Shown piece by piece: positions 16,790 through 24,914 of a DNA stretch of 64,000 nt; position 1 is the stretch's first letter; the number at the start of each line of letters is the position of its first letter. The position numbers were made by a program, and so were the translations under genes. Origin of the DNA: Candidatus Wallbacteria bacterium (GTDB lineage: Bacteria > Muiribacteriota > JAQTZZ01); NCBI GenBank assembly GCA_028687545.1, contig JAQTZZ010000014.1:1-64000 (forward strand). The letters run 5' to 3'. The notes beneath the pieces are model-generated. The model saw nothing but the letters and a program-made list of their open reading frames with translations, made no database searches and was not told the DNA's origin.

Positions 16790-17065
16790 TGGTCCACCAC
16801 GCTTAAATTTGTGATTTCAGCTGGAGTGCCCGGGATTCGGATGCAAGGCGCGGTGAGGAAGAAAATGTGGTGCATTTTCGACGAACCGCAACGCAGCAGA
16901 CGGATCGCCGCCACCCGGCAGTCAACGAGGGATGAAACATGATATCGGCCAGCTTCTTTGTCGCGGCTGTCGCGGCAACCAGCCCAGGTTGCCTTGTCGC
17001 CGCTTCGCGAATCTGTCTCGATCTCATGTTTCTGAAAACACAAATTTAAGTGTGGCGGACCACTA
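16787..17065. repeat. 279-bp composite palindromic element with 28-bp terminal inverted repeats
   Basis: The ends are TAGTGGTCCACCACGCTTAA (from 16787) and its mirror, which finishes GTGGCGGACCACTA at 17065. About 25 of 28 end bases are complementary, and A/T-rich arms extend the match inward to about 16820 and 17032. The TAG of the upstream gene is part of the left end. The interior (16838-16903) carries CGGATGCAAGGCG, a GAAAATG/CATTTTC hairpin and AACGCAGCAGACGG, matching the core of the hairpin family at 7277, 58375 and 60818. A GC-rich hairpin lies further right (about 16970-17010). No open reading frame codes for a transposase. It is best read as a MITE-like or nested REP-like element. 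Confidence 0.8.
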
Positions 17066-17226
17066 GTGACTGGTATTTATTATTTTTCTTGACATCCAAT
17101 ATTTTCCCTGTATCCTATTAGTGAATTCAAGTGCTTAATATTCAGTAAGCGAGTATCGCTACACTCCACAATCCAATTCAGTGCGCAGAAGAGATCAAAA
17201 ACATCCTGTCAAGGCAGGGAGGAAAA
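16790..17226. other. gene-free region: palindromic element plus promoter
   Basis: This 437-base gap holds the 279-bp element (to 17065), a strong promoter at 17089-17116, and about 100 bases of untranslated leader for the secreted-protein gene at 17227. I see no small gene. Confidence 0.6.
17089..17116 (+). promoter_or_regulatory. sigma-70-type promoter for the secreted-protein gene
   Basis: A perfect TTGACA (17089-17094) and TATCCT (17111-17116) are 16 bases apart. Transcription from about 17123 would give a leader of roughly 100 bases before ATG 17227. Confidence 0.65.
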
Positions 17227-17967
17227 ATGAATCTCAGATTGGCTATCGCGGCATTTGCCACACTCTTACTCGCAGGGAACCTTTACGCAGCAGCACCAAC
17301 CGTCAACGGTGAAACAGTGCGCGACATTTTCCGGATCACTGATGAATACTGCTCAGCAAGGCTTGCAGGCCCAGAAGCGGCGGAAAAAGAATTCTTCAAA
17401 TTCATGCTCGACACAGTCAGAGCGAAAAATGCAGTCCACCTCGCTGTGCAGTTTGATTCAGGCAATGTCTCCTTCATCGAACCTCAGACTGGCATCCACA
17501 TCATGGTACTTCCCAGAAGCTTTACAGTGGAAGACAGGAATCTCGCAGATGCCCTTTCCGGACTGCTGGCAGGTTTCAATCGCACCTTCTTCAACAAGGG
17601 CCCCCAGTTCAGGGCAGTCTCGGCAGACATCCTGATCGACGCTGCTTCATGGACAAATCCCAGTGCCCCCCGCAACCAGATCAACCTTGAATACTCGGTC
17701 AAATTCGTGAACAAAGAAGGTGGCGAGGAAGAAACCGTCAATTATCACGGCATAGCCAACATGGTCGAAGATAAAGGCGACCGCGAAGAACTGACGCTGG
17801 AGCAGAAGATCCAGAAAACCGAGGCCAAGCTTGCGGATCTCAAAGCCCAGCTTGTAGTGGTGGAAGCCTCCAACGGCTGCAGCAAGGAATTCGCCATCAG
17901 AAGGCTGAAGAAAGAGATCGGAGACCTGGAGGAATACCTCAGGGGTCTCAAGAACGAAAAAGTGTAA
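17227..17967 (+). CDS. secreted protein with C-terminal coiled coil, unknown
   Basis: A 246-residue protein with a classic signal peptide (1-21, ending GNLYAAA). A mixed alpha/beta middle (FDSGNVSFIEPQTGIHIMVLPRSF and DILIDAASW) is followed by a charged coiled coil (about 190-240, LEQKIQKTEAKLADLKAQL). Only one cysteine is left after processing. The ribosome site GGGAGG lies about six bases before the ATG. The gene has its own promoter and a perfect 12-bp-stem terminator, so it is a single-gene unit that may be well expressed. I do not recognise a family. The acidic, lysine-rich composition fits a periplasmic protein. Confidence 0.75.
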   Translation: MNLRLAIAAFATLLLAGNLYAAAPTVNGETVRDIFRITDEYCSARLAGPEAAEKEFFKFMLDTVRAKNAVHLAVQFDSGNVSFIEPQTGIHIMVLPRSFTVEDRNLADALSGLLAGFNRTFFNKGPQFRAVSADILIDAASWTNPSAPRNQINLEYSVKFVNKEGGEEETVNYHGIANMVEDKGDREELTLEQKIQKTEAKLADLKAQLVVVEASNGCSKEFAIRRLKKEIGDLEEYLRGLKNEKV

Positions 17968-17988
17968 ACATCGGTTGAGATAGATCGC

Positions 17989-18021
17989 GGAAATCCCCTC
18001 TCCGGAGGGGATTTCCATTTT
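17989..18021 (+). terminator. intrinsic terminator
   Basis: A perfect 12-base stem (GGAAATCCCCTC / GAGGGGATTTCC) with loop TCCG is followed by ATTTTAT. It lies 21 bases past the stop codon of the secreted-protein gene. Confidence 0.85.
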
Positions 18022-18246
18022 ATAAGCAACTTGCAGTTTTATTGAATTCCCCGTTAGCCGCTTTCGAAAAATGTCAGGGGTTGAGAGGGTAGCTCCAAAT
18101 CTTGGGTAAAAACGCGGAATCTTTCTTAGTCAGAGAGTCATTTCTGTTATCAAACATGTGGTAAGAACGAAACTTGATAGAAGCACAATCCCGGAACTCC
18201 CCGCCAGGGGTTTCAAGGGGACGGAGTCCCATTGATTGGAGGGATT

Positions 18247-18290
18247 TTCAAGGGAGGATGACATCCTCCCTTGAAGTTGTTTTTTCTTTT
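18247..18290 (+). terminator. terminator-like hairpin with T-run
   Basis: TTCAAGGGAGGATG and CATCCTCCCTTGAA are perfect inverted copies around a single A, followed by GTTGTTTTTTCTTTT. The T-run is on the plus strand although no plus-strand gene ends close by. It may be a second terminator for the 17227 unit or end an unseen small RNA. Confidence 0.6.
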
Positions 18291-18299
18291 GCCTTGAAA

Positions 18300-18349
18300 C
18301 GGGGTCAGGTCGGATTTGGGGCTGGCTTTGCGGGATCGACCAGACCCCG
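18300..18349. repeat. REP-like stem-loop
   Basis: CGGGGTC-A-GGTCG at 18300-18312 pairs with CGACC-A-GACCCCG at 18337-18349, leaving an A:A mismatch inside the stem. It lies seven bases before the last codon of the molybdo-hydroxylase gene on the minus strand. The base pattern resembles REP sequences, but no second copy is present here. Confidence 0.5.
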
Positions 18350-18356
18350 GACACAT

Positions 18357-20681
18357 CTATACGATCTTCGCTTTTTTCAGCGCTTTGTAAACCCTGTCCG
18401 GCGTAAAGGGACCTTCTTTCATCCTTATGCCTGTGGCGTGGAGAATGGCGTTACTGATCGCAGGCAGGCCGCCGTTGATGCTGATTTCGGATACTGATTT
18501 AGCTCCAAAGGGGCCGGTCGGCTCATAGGTCGGCACCAGGATCGTCTTGATTTCAGGCATGTCCACTGTGCGCATGATGTGGTAATTGCCGAAGCTGTTG
18601 TTCAGCACCTTGCCTTTATCGTTGAACACGAACTGCTCCCACATGGCGTAAGAAATGCCGTTTGCCACCGCACCTTCAGTCTGGCCTTCAGCGAGCTGCG
18701 GGTTGATGGCTGTGCCGCAGTCAATGGCAGCCACATATTTCAGCACTTTCACCTGCCCTGTCCAGGTGTCCACTTCGACTTCCGCGAAATGAGCGGAAAA
18801 GGGCGGGGGCGAAACCTTGGTGATATGAGACTTGGCGTCCTGGATCTGATGCTGGTTGTGCGAGTAAAGCGAATGGCAGGCGATCTCGGAAATCGGAAGA
18901 GGATCAAATCCTTTCACATGCACTGCCTTGCCTTCCAGTCTCATGCCTTTAGTCGTATCCAGACCCAGAATTTCCTTGGCCACGTTCAGGATCTGATCGC
19001 GAATGCCTTCGGCGGTCTTGATCACAGCCTGGCCTGAGAGATAAGTCGTGGAAGAGGCGTAGGCTCCGACGTCAAAAGGAGTCATGTCAGTGTCGGAAGA
19101 ATAGACGATGATGTCCTCAGGCTCCACTCCAAGCACTTCCGCAGCCATCTGGGCGAAGATCGTGTCTGAGCCTGTGCCTAAGTCTGTAGCGCCCAGATTC
19201 ATGTTGAAAGACCCGTCGTCATTGATCTTGATGAATACGGCGCCCATGTCGATATCAGGGATCGAGCTGCCCTGCATCAGTGCGCACATGCCGACTCCGC
19301 GACGGAATCTGCCTGCGTTTTTCTTCTTCCGCTTTTCCTTCCAGCCAATCTCGCGCATGCCGAGCTTGATGCACTCGGTGAGGCCGCAGGAACGGATGTA
19401 CATTTCATTGCCTTCCCTGCCTTCGCCGAGAGCCTTGAAGATCGGGGATGTCTGGTTTTCCTTGATGTGATTTCTGAGCCTGAATTCGGCAGGATCCATG
19501 CCGATCGCGCACGCCAGGTCGTCAATGATGCATTCCATGGCGAAATAGGACTGGGTAGCGCCATAACCGCGGTATGCACCCCCGACAGGCAGATTCGTGT
19601 AAACAGTCTGGCCATGGAAATTCACGTTGTCGCAGGGATAAAGCGGCAGCACTTTTGAGCCTGCATTGCTCATCACTGTAAGTGCATGTGAGCCATAGGC
19701 TCCAGTGTTGGACAGTACGCGCATGTCCAGCAAAGTGATATCCCCGTTTTTCTTCACTCCAGCCTTGATGGTAGTGTACATGGGATGCCTGGTGCGGGAG
19801 ATGAATTCCTCAGGTCTCGTTAGTTTCATGATCACTGGCCTTCTCGTTTCCAGCACCATCAGGGCGCAGAGATCCTCCAGCAGCACTTCCTGCTTAGTGC
19901 CGAATCCGCCACCGATCCTGGGCTTGACCACGCGAATCCGCTTCAGGGGAATTCCGAGAGCCTGCGCTGTAATACGCCTGGCATGAAAAGGAACCTGCGT
20001 GCTGGAGTAAAGGAGGATCCTGTTGTTGTGATCCAGCTCCCCGCAGCAGATATGCGGCTCGATCGGGCAATGCTGGGCGTAATGCGCGTAATAAGTATCT
20101 TCGATCACCACATCGGCCTGCTTCTCACCCTTTTTCAGGTCTCCAGCACAGACTTTAACTTCAGCGGCCAGATTATGTTTAGGATCGTATTTAGCGCTGA
20201 TCGGATGATAGGCTTCTGGTTCGTCATGGATTACAGGCGCGCCTGTGTCCTGCGCCTTCCGCGGGTCGAGTATAGCTGGAAGTTCTTTGTACTTGACCTT
20301 GATCAGCCTGCAGGCCTGCTCCGCGATTTCCGGGGTATCGGCAACAACCGCAGCCACGCGGTCCCCTACGAAACGCATTTTTTTATCCAGGATGAATGTA
20401 TCATAAGGGGACGGTTCCGGATATCCCTGGCCGGCTGTGGTATGTACATGCCTCGGCACATTTTTATAGGTGAACACTTTATGCACGCCTGCGAGTTTTT
20501 CAGCTTTAGAAGTGTCGATTTCCTTGATAATCGCGTGCGCGAATGGAGAGGCGAGTATTTTCCCGTAAAGCGGATCTTTGAACGGCATGTCTTCCGCGAA
20601 TTTCGGGAGGCCGCAGGCAAGAGTCAGACCGTCGATCTTGTGCACGCTTTTACCGACAACTCTGAATTCCTTTTTTTTCAT
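18357..20681 (-). CDS. xanthine dehydrogenase-family molybdopterin-binding subunit
   Basis: The large catalytic subunit (774 residues) of a three-subunit molybdenum hydroxylase. It has an N-terminal a/b-hammerhead domain (about 15-135), then Moco-binding segments GGGFGTK (257-263), GAYRGYGATQ (368-377), and GATDLGTGSDT followed by DVGAYASSTTYLSG. The C-terminal GAKSVSEISI carries the glutamate expected at the active site (about Glu732). The family oxidises purines, aldehydes or aromatic CoA esters by inserting oxygen from water; the sequence alone does not fix the substrate. SSTTYLSG-type motifs are common in clostridial-type xanthine/purine hydroxylases. Its ATG overlaps the FeS-subunit stop by four bases. 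No XdhC-like insertion chaperone is nearby. Confidence 0.93.
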   Translation of the reverse strand: MKKKEFRVVGKSVHKIDGLTLACGLPKFAEDMPFKDPLYGKILASPFAHAIIKEIDTSKAEKLAGVHKVFTYKNVPRHVHTTAGQGYPEPSPYDTFILDKKMRFVGDRVAAVVADTPEIAEQACRLIKVKYKELPAILDPRKAQDTGAPVIHDEPEAYHPISAKYDPKHNLAAEVKVCAGDLKKGEKQADVVIEDTYYAHYAQHCPIEPHICCGELDHNNRILLYSSTQVPFHARRITAQALGIPLKRIRVVKPRIGGGFGTKQEVLLEDLCALMVLETRRPVIMKLTRPEEFISRTRHPMYTTIKAGVKKNGDITLLDMRVLSNTGAYGSHALTVMSNAGSKVLPLYPCDNVNFHGQTVYTNLPVGGAYRGYGATQSYFAMECIIDDLACAIGMDPAEFRLRNHIKENQTSPIFKALGEGREGNEMYIRSCGLTECIKLGMREIGWKEKRKKKNAGRFRRGVGMCALMQGSSIPDIDMGAVFIKINDDGSFNMNLGATDLGTGSDTIFAQMAAEVLGVEPEDIIVYSSDTDMTPFDVGAYASSTTYLSGQAVIKTAEGIRDQILNVAKEILGLDTTKGMRLEGKAVHVKGFDPLPISEIACHSLYSHNQHQIQDAKSHITKVSPPPFSAHFAEVEVDTWTGQVKVLKYVAAIDCGTAINPQLAEGQTEGAVANGISYAMWEQFVFNDKGKVLNNSFGNYHIMRTVDMPEIKTILVPTYEPTGPFGAKSVSEISINGGLPAISNAILHATGIRMKEGPFTPDRVYKALKKAKIV

Positions 20682-21166
20682 TGTTTCCTCCCTTTCTTCA
20701 GACCGGCTTTCCGCAAACGCGAGGCAGCGAGCTTCACAGCTTCCACCTGTTTCACATAACCAGTGCAGCGGCAGAGATTTCCGCTCAAGCCTTGCTTGAT
20801 CTCGGCATCACTCGGGTCAGGATTTTTGTCCAGCAGGGCTTTGGCCGACATGATTTTGCCTGGGATGCAGAATCCACACTGTACAGCCCCGCATTCCACG
20901 AAGGCTTCCTGCAGGACATGAGGAAAATCAGGATTTCCGAGACCTTCCACCGTAGTCACAACGCAGCCATCCACCTGGGCGGCAAGCAACAGGCAACTGT
21001 TCATCGGCTTGCCGTTCACATGCACTGTACATGCTCCGCATTCTCCTTCCCGGCAGCCGTCCTTGACGCTCGCAAATCCGGATTCACGCAGAAGGTCGAT
21101 CAGTATGGTGCCGGGCTCGATTTCCATCTCCCAGAGTTCATTGTTGATTTGGAGTTCGATCAGCAT
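20678..21166 (-). CDS. xanthine dehydrogenase-family 2Fe-2S subunit
   Basis: The small iron-sulfur subunit (162 residues) passing electrons between molybdenum cofactor and FAD. The plant-type 2Fe-2S site is seen as CREGECGAC followed by NSC (about residues 38-60). The second cluster comes from CGFC (about 98-101) and CRC in GNLCRCTGY. Length and cysteine spacing are standard for the CoxS/XdhC-type family. It overlaps the FAD-subunit gene by seven bases upstream and the catalytic gene by four bases downstream, so the three are translated in a coupled way. An electron acceptor (NAD, ferredoxin or other) cannot be read from the sequence. Confidence 0.95.
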   Translation of the reverse strand: MLIELQINNELWEMEIEPGTILIDLLRESGFASVKDGCREGECGACTVHVNGKPMNSCLLLAAQVDGCVVTTVEGLGNPDFPHVLQEAFVECGAVQCGFCIPGKIMSAKALLDKNPDPSDAEIKQGLSGNLCRCTGYVKQVEAVKLAASRLRKAGLKKGRKQ

Positions 21167-21993
21167 TTCAGACCTCCCAGGTTGGATTTGATGAAAGCGG
21201 GCAGGATCTGTACAATGTATTCTAACGGAAAATTCAGATTAGCTGAAATAATCTTGCCATTAAGCTCTTTGACGGCAGTTTTTCCGGCATCATCCGCGGC
21301 TTTCTCGTTGAATCCGGCTGAAAAAGCAGCCGCAGTCTTTGGAAGCAGCATCGGCCGGGTTGTGCAGCCCGAGACGGCAATCTTCACAGAGTCGACATTT
21401 TTCCCTTTCCAGGACAGCCTGCTGCACACAAACAGGGGAGCAAAATCAACTTCCGTCAGGGCCAGTCTGGTAAAACTCCAGTCCCCCAGAGCCTTTGACG
21501 GCAGAATCACTTCGACGATCAAACGGTTTTTCAGATACTCGTGGATTTTTTTCCGGGTGTATTCCGCGAAGCTGATCTTTTCTTCACCGCCCGGGCCCAG
21601 CAGCTTTAATTCAGCTTCCAGAAGCAGCAGCAGTGTAGCCAGGTTGAACCAGGGAAGCATAGAAGCAACTGACCCGCCGATCGTGATCTGGTTTCTGACT
21701 ACTGCGTGGCCGGTTGTAGCAAGCGAATGCACAAAAAAAGTGCCGAGTTTTGAAGAAAATGGATGCCCCAGTATTTCTGAAATTGTAGTCATGGCCCCGA
21801 TCCGGACTCCGGATTTGCCGGCTTTGATATAGGACAAGCCGCATTCTTTCAAATCAATCAGGGAATACTCGCCATTCTTTTCGGCATTGATCCCCGATCC
21901 GCCGGCCAGAATTCTGGCTTTTTCATGACGTTTCAGAAGCTGCAATGCTTCTTTTGGGTTTTCCGGAACGAAATAATCCACGACTTTCCGCAT
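21160..21993 (-). CDS. xanthine dehydrogenase-family FAD-binding subunit
   Basis: The medium FAD subunit (277 residues), first gene of the operon. The FAD contact loops appear as RILAGGSGIN (about 28-37), in place of the common AGGT, and TIGGSVASMLPW in place of TIGGNIA. A C-terminal CO-dehydrogenase-flavoprotein-type domain follows. AAAGGAGG-like bases lie just before ATG 21993. There is no visible four-iron insert of the kind found in 4-hydroxybenzoyl-CoA reductases. Three tandem hairpins lie 60-170 bases upstream, probably in its leader. Confidence 0.92.
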   Translation of the reverse strand: MRKVVDYFVPENPKEALQLLKRHEKARILAGGSGINAEKNGEYSLIDLKECGLSYIKAGKSGVRIGAMTTISEILGHPFSSKLGTFFVHSLATTGHAVVRNQITIGGSVASMLPWFNLATLLLLLEAELKLLGPGGEEKISFAEYTRKKIHEYLKNRLIVEVILPSKALGDWSFTRLALTEVDFAPLFVCSRLSWKGKNVDSVKIAVSGCTTRPMLLPKTAAAFSAGFNEKAADDAGKTAVKELNGKIISANLNFPLEYIVQILPAFIKSNLGGLKC

Positions 21994-22052
21994 CTCAACC
22001 TCCTTTAGAAGCCGTTAAATCCGAGTGCAGCGAGGATTTTACGGATTCTTAA

Positions 22053-22165
22053 GTCCCCCCGAAGTGGGGGACATTAGTTCAACTTTCCCTGGTCCCCCCG
22101 AAGTGGGGGACATTAGTTCAACTTTCCCTGGTCCCCCCGAAGTGGGAGACATTGTTCTATTTTCC
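22053..22165. repeat. three tandem 39-bp repeats, each a stable hairpin
   Basis: Two perfect 39-base copies (22053-22091, 22092-22130) and a shortened third (22131-22165). Each starts with GTCCCCCCGAAGTGGGGGAC, which folds as a seven-pair stem; on the minus strand the loop contains CUUCG. The third copy has GGGAGAC instead of GGGGGAC, which keeps pairing through a G:U wobble on the minus-strand RNA. A TATAAT on the minus strand (22175-22170) lies just upstream, so the hairpins probably sit in the leader of the molybdo-hydroxylase operon. Alternatively they end the MFS transcript. Confidence 0.85.
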
Positions 22166-22169
22166 ACCC

Positions 22170-22175
22170 ATTATA
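22170..22175 (-). promoter_or_regulatory. possible -10 box for the molybdo-hydroxylase operon
   Basis: A perfect TATAAT on the minus strand, about 177 bases before ATG 21993. The -35 region is weak (CCAGTT-like bases about 17 upstream). If used, the leader would contain all three tandem hairpins. Confidence 0.35.
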
Positions 22176-22230
22176 AAATGATGGAATGAATAACTGGTTT
22201 TCAAAATTATATCAGACCTGCAGTTTCTAA

Positions 22231-23403
22231 TCACACCATTTTAGTCAGATGCCTTCTGCCTGCGATGTAGATAAGGTAATAAACCGAAAAAAACAGTGTG
22301 GTGCCAAGCGGGAGTGAAGCATAACCGAAAAAGTGTACCAGAATTCCGGAGAGCAGGGGAGCAATCACCATTCCCAGCGCGTGCAGGGATTCGATCAGAC
22401 CGATCCCGGTCCCGCGTTCGCTCTCTTCTGTATGGTTGCTGACGAAAAGGTTGCCTGCGATCCGCAAGGCAGGATAAAAGGGGAGTGAATAAATTATGAT
22501 CACCAGGAGAGGATCTCTGATGAAAATCATCGGAGCGAATCCAAGAAAATATCCTGTAGCGGAAAGATTCAGCAGGAACTTGGGACCCAGCCTGTCACCC
22601 AGCCAGCCATAAAAAGGATAGACCAGCGCTCCAAAAATTGTGGCAAGCAACAGCGAAATTCCCAGCATACTCTCAGTCCCGCCACAGACCCGCTTGAAAT
22701 AAACGCTGAAATAAGCGAAGAACATACTGTTTCCGATTGCCACCCAGAAGAGGAGCATTCCGAACCAGGCGATCTGCCTGTTTTTCTTCAACAGAGCGAT
22801 TTGACCGAGCAGACTTCTTTTCTCCAAAGTCTCAATCCGAACCCAGTTGACAAGGGGAACAAAAATTGACAGTACCAGCAGAATCACGGAAATAAAAAGC
22901 GCAAAGCGGAAAATCAGAAATATCTCCAGGATATCCGCGGCTGCAAAAATTATTACTCCTGCCAGGCAGGCAGTTCCAAATCCGGCAGACTCGAAACAGA
23001 ATAACTGTCCGAGTTTCCGGCCCTTCTGATCCGGAAAAAGAAAGGTGATCGCCGCCTGGGCGGCAGGGAAAAAAGCTTCCAGCAGCATGATCAGGCTGAA
23101 ACTGCAGATCATGAAATAGGGATCGCGGGACCGGATCAGCCCGACCAGAATCCCGATGTCGGCTGCCAGACCGAAGACTACAAAAGCCCTGGCTCTCGGG
23201 AATCGGTCGAACACCGGTCCCCAGACATTCATGGATACGAAGCCAGCCAGAGAGGAGAGGGTGAAAAAAAGTCCGATCGTTTCACCCTTGCAACCGCATC
23301 TATCCAGAAAAAGCGGTCCGAAAGTCATGAAGGTTGCTCCGACAAATCCTACCAGCCAGAAGAGTGCTTCATAGAAAATCAGATTTGAGGTCTTTTGCTC
23401 CAT
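22231..23403 (-). CDS. major facilitator superfamily transporter
   Basis: A 390-residue integral membrane protein with about 12 hydrophobic segments, typical of MFS secondary transporters. The loop-2/3 region (NVWGPVFDRFPRARAFV) and its mirror in the second half (YPFYGWLGDRLGPKFLL) are the MFS signature G-x-x-x-D-R positions. The set-up is like MFS_1/nucleoside-permease-like carriers; the substrate cannot be read. It is transcribed away from the ABC transporter genes and ends before the tandem hairpins. A link to substrate uptake for the downstream hydroxylase is conceivable from the neighbourhood only. Confidence 0.85.
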   Translation of the reverse strand: MEQKTSNLIFYEALFWLVGFVGATFMTFGPLFLDRCGCKGETIGLFFTLSSLAGFVSMNVWGPVFDRFPRARAFVVFGLAADIGILVGLIRSRDPYFMICSFSLIMLLEAFFPAAQAAITFLFPDQKGRKLGQLFCFESAGFGTACLAGVIIFAAADILEIFLIFRFALFISVILLVLSIFVPLVNWVRIETLEKRSLLGQIALLKKNRQIAWFGMLLFWVAIGNSMFFAYFSVYFKRVCGGTESMLGISLLLATIFGALVYPFYGWLGDRLGPKFLLNLSATGYFLGFAPMIFIRDPLLVIIIYSLPFYPALRIAGNLFVSNHTEESERGTGIGLIESLHALGMVIAPLLSGILVHFFGYASLPLGTTLFFSVYYLIYIAGRRHLTKMV

Positions 23404-23481
23404 GATTTTCTGATTTTATCAGATTCATCTTCATTCCTCCAGAATTGATAAACCGCAAGAGCTGGAGTATTATTTTTTCAG

Positions 23482-24162
23482 ATGAACATTCTGAATCTGA
23501 AAAACATTCACAAGAGTTACGGTAGCCGGAAAATCCTTAACGGTCTGAATCTTCAGATGTCGGACGGGGAAATAGTGGGATTTCTCGGCAAGAACGGGCA
23601 GGGAAAGAGTACCACCATCAAACTGATCATGGGATTTCTGCGTCCGGACAACGGGATTATCGAGCTGTTCGAGAACCGCAAGCCGGACTTTTCCAGAATC
23701 GGATTCCTGCAGGAAAATCCCTTTCTCTGGGATGAACTGACAGCAAGTGAATTTCTCGACGGCCTCAGCAGGATTGCAGATAAAACTGCCTATTCCACTG
23801 CTGATCTTTTGAAATTCGTCGGGCTGGACCAGGACGGAACCCGCCCAGTCGGCCAGTTTTCACGCGGCATGAAACAGAGACTCGGCCTTGCCCAGACTCT
23901 GATTTCAGACCCGGATCTTCTGATCCTGGATGAGCCGATGACCGCACTTGACCCGATCGGAAGGATCAGGATCAAGGAAATCCTGATTCAATTGAAGGGG
24001 AAGAAGAAAAGCATTTTTTTCAGCAGCCACCAGCTGCTGGAAGTACAGGAGATTGCCGACCGGGTAGTGATCCTTGATCAGGGAACAATTGTTTCCAACC
24101 TGAAAACTTCGGAAATCGGCAATCTGGAATCACATTTCATCGAGATTGTAGGTAGAAAATGA
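23482..24162 (+). CDS. ABC transporter ATP-binding protein
   Basis: A 226-residue ATPase subunit. Walker A is GKNGQGKST (36-44), followed by the Q-loop FLQENPFLWDEL, the signature QFSRGMKQR (here SRGMK rather than LSGGQ, common in ABC-2 exporters), Walker B LLILDEP and the switch histidine in FFSSHQL. It forms an operon with the permease and a TPR membrane protein, each overlapping the next by four bases (ATGA). The type suggests an ABC-2 exporter or membrane-remodelling ATPase rather than an importer. ATG 23482 has only a distant GGAG. Confidence 0.93.
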   Translation: MNILNLKNIHKSYGSRKILNGLNLQMSDGEIVGFLGKNGQGKSTTIKLIMGFLRPDNGIIELFENRKPDFSRIGFLQENPFLWDELTASEFLDGLSRIADKTAYSTADLLKFVGLDQDGTRPVGQFSRGMKQRLGLAQTLISDPDLLILDEPMTALDPIGRIRIKEILIQLKGKKKSIFFSSHQLLEVQEIADRVVILDQGTIVSNLKTSEIGNLESHFIEIVGRK

Positions 24163-24914
24163 AAACTCTGGCGCTCGCCAAATTCACTCTGCTCAGCCTC
24201 TGGAAAAAAAACCTGAGATTCGTGTTAATTTCCCTGCTGGCATTTTACGTCCTTTTTTATTTCTATCTCAAAGGAATTGCCCCTGACATTCCCGAGAAAG
24301 TGCTTTCCGATCTTACGCTTTCGCTGGAAAGCGTATCGCTCTTCGCCTGCTGCCTTCTGCTGGTGTGTCTGGAAATCCCTGAAGATATCCGGCTGAAAAA
24401 ATGTTATTTCCTGCTTTCCAAAGGAATTTCCCGGACCCAGTATCTGCTGGGGAAATTCGGGGGGATCGCCATGGCAGCAGCCATCTTCCTTTTTGCATAC
24501 AGTTTCGCAGTGGCAGTTTTTTTATCCGCTTTTTCCGGCATCTCCCCTGGTCCTATCCTCTCCCTCCTGCCATTTTTCCTGTTCAAGTCACTGGTCTGGA
24601 TCTCCATCCTGATCCTGATTTCCCTGTCAGGCAATACTGTTATCTCGCTTACCGGCGGCTGCCTGATTTATTTTCTGACCAACTTTCATGAATACCTTCG
24701 CCTCGCATCCGCCCAGGGCAGCTTAGTTTCAAAAATTCTGAATCTTGCAGCATATGTTCTGCCCAATCTGGAATACTACAACCTGCAAGGTCCGGTAGTG
24801 CACAGGCTGGCGATTCCCGCGCTTTACTGGCTGTATCTGCTGCTTTATACCATCGCTTACATTTCCTTCATGATCAGCCTGGCCGGTCTGCTGATCGATC
24901 ACCGGGAATTATGA
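24159..24914 (+). CDS. ABC-2-type permease, membrane subunit
   Basis: A 251-residue membrane protein with about six hydrophobic helices (around 21-40, 58-75, 95-125, 130-150, 160-175, 215-245), the number expected for an ABC-2 permease. It partners the ATPase encoded just upstream (four-base ATGA overlap) and is followed with a four-base overlap by a TPR protein. Sequence motifs are few; the assignment rests on topology and operon position. Likely role: export or lateral movement of a lipid, peptide or protein. Cargo unknown. Confidence 0.8.
   Translation: MKTLALAKFTLLSLWKKNLRFVLISLLAFYVLFYFYLKGIAPDIPEKVLSDLTLSLESVSLFACCLLLVCLEIPEDIRLKKCYFLLSKGISRTQYLLGKFGGIAMAAAIFLFAYSFAVAVFLSAFSGISPGPILSLLPFFLFKSLVWISILILISLSGNTVISLTGGCLIYFLTNFHEYLRLASAQGSLVSKILNLAAYVLPNLEYYNLQGPVVHRLAIPALYWLYLLLYTIAYISFMISLAGLLIDHREL

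Larger units (their letters stand above)
17968..18356. other. gene-free region rich in hairpins
   Basis: This 389-base gap contains the terminator of the secreted-protein gene (17989-18021), a second terminator-like hairpin with T-run (18247-18290) and a REP-like stem-loop (18300-18349) close to the end of the molybdo-hydroxylase gene. Between about 18030 and 18240 I see no convincing gene; an unannotated small RNA ending at the second terminator is possible but unsupported. Confidence 0.5.

Noticed and set aside
16790-17065. Insertion sequence with transposase
   Set aside because: The element is 279 bp and frames in it are short and unrecognisable; it can only be a non-autonomous element.
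20681-21832. A 383-residue open frame on the plus strand across the molybdo-hydroxylase small and medium subunits
   Set aside because: It spans two clearly recognised genes on the other strand and shows no recognisable sequence.
22053-22165. CRISPR array
   Set aside because: The units are directly adjacent 39-mers without variable spacers, there are only three, and no cas gene is nearby.
22053-22175. Molybdenum-cofactor riboswitch before the hydroxylase operon
   Set aside because: Only simple repeated hairpins are visible; the conserved multi-stem structure of that riboswitch is not.
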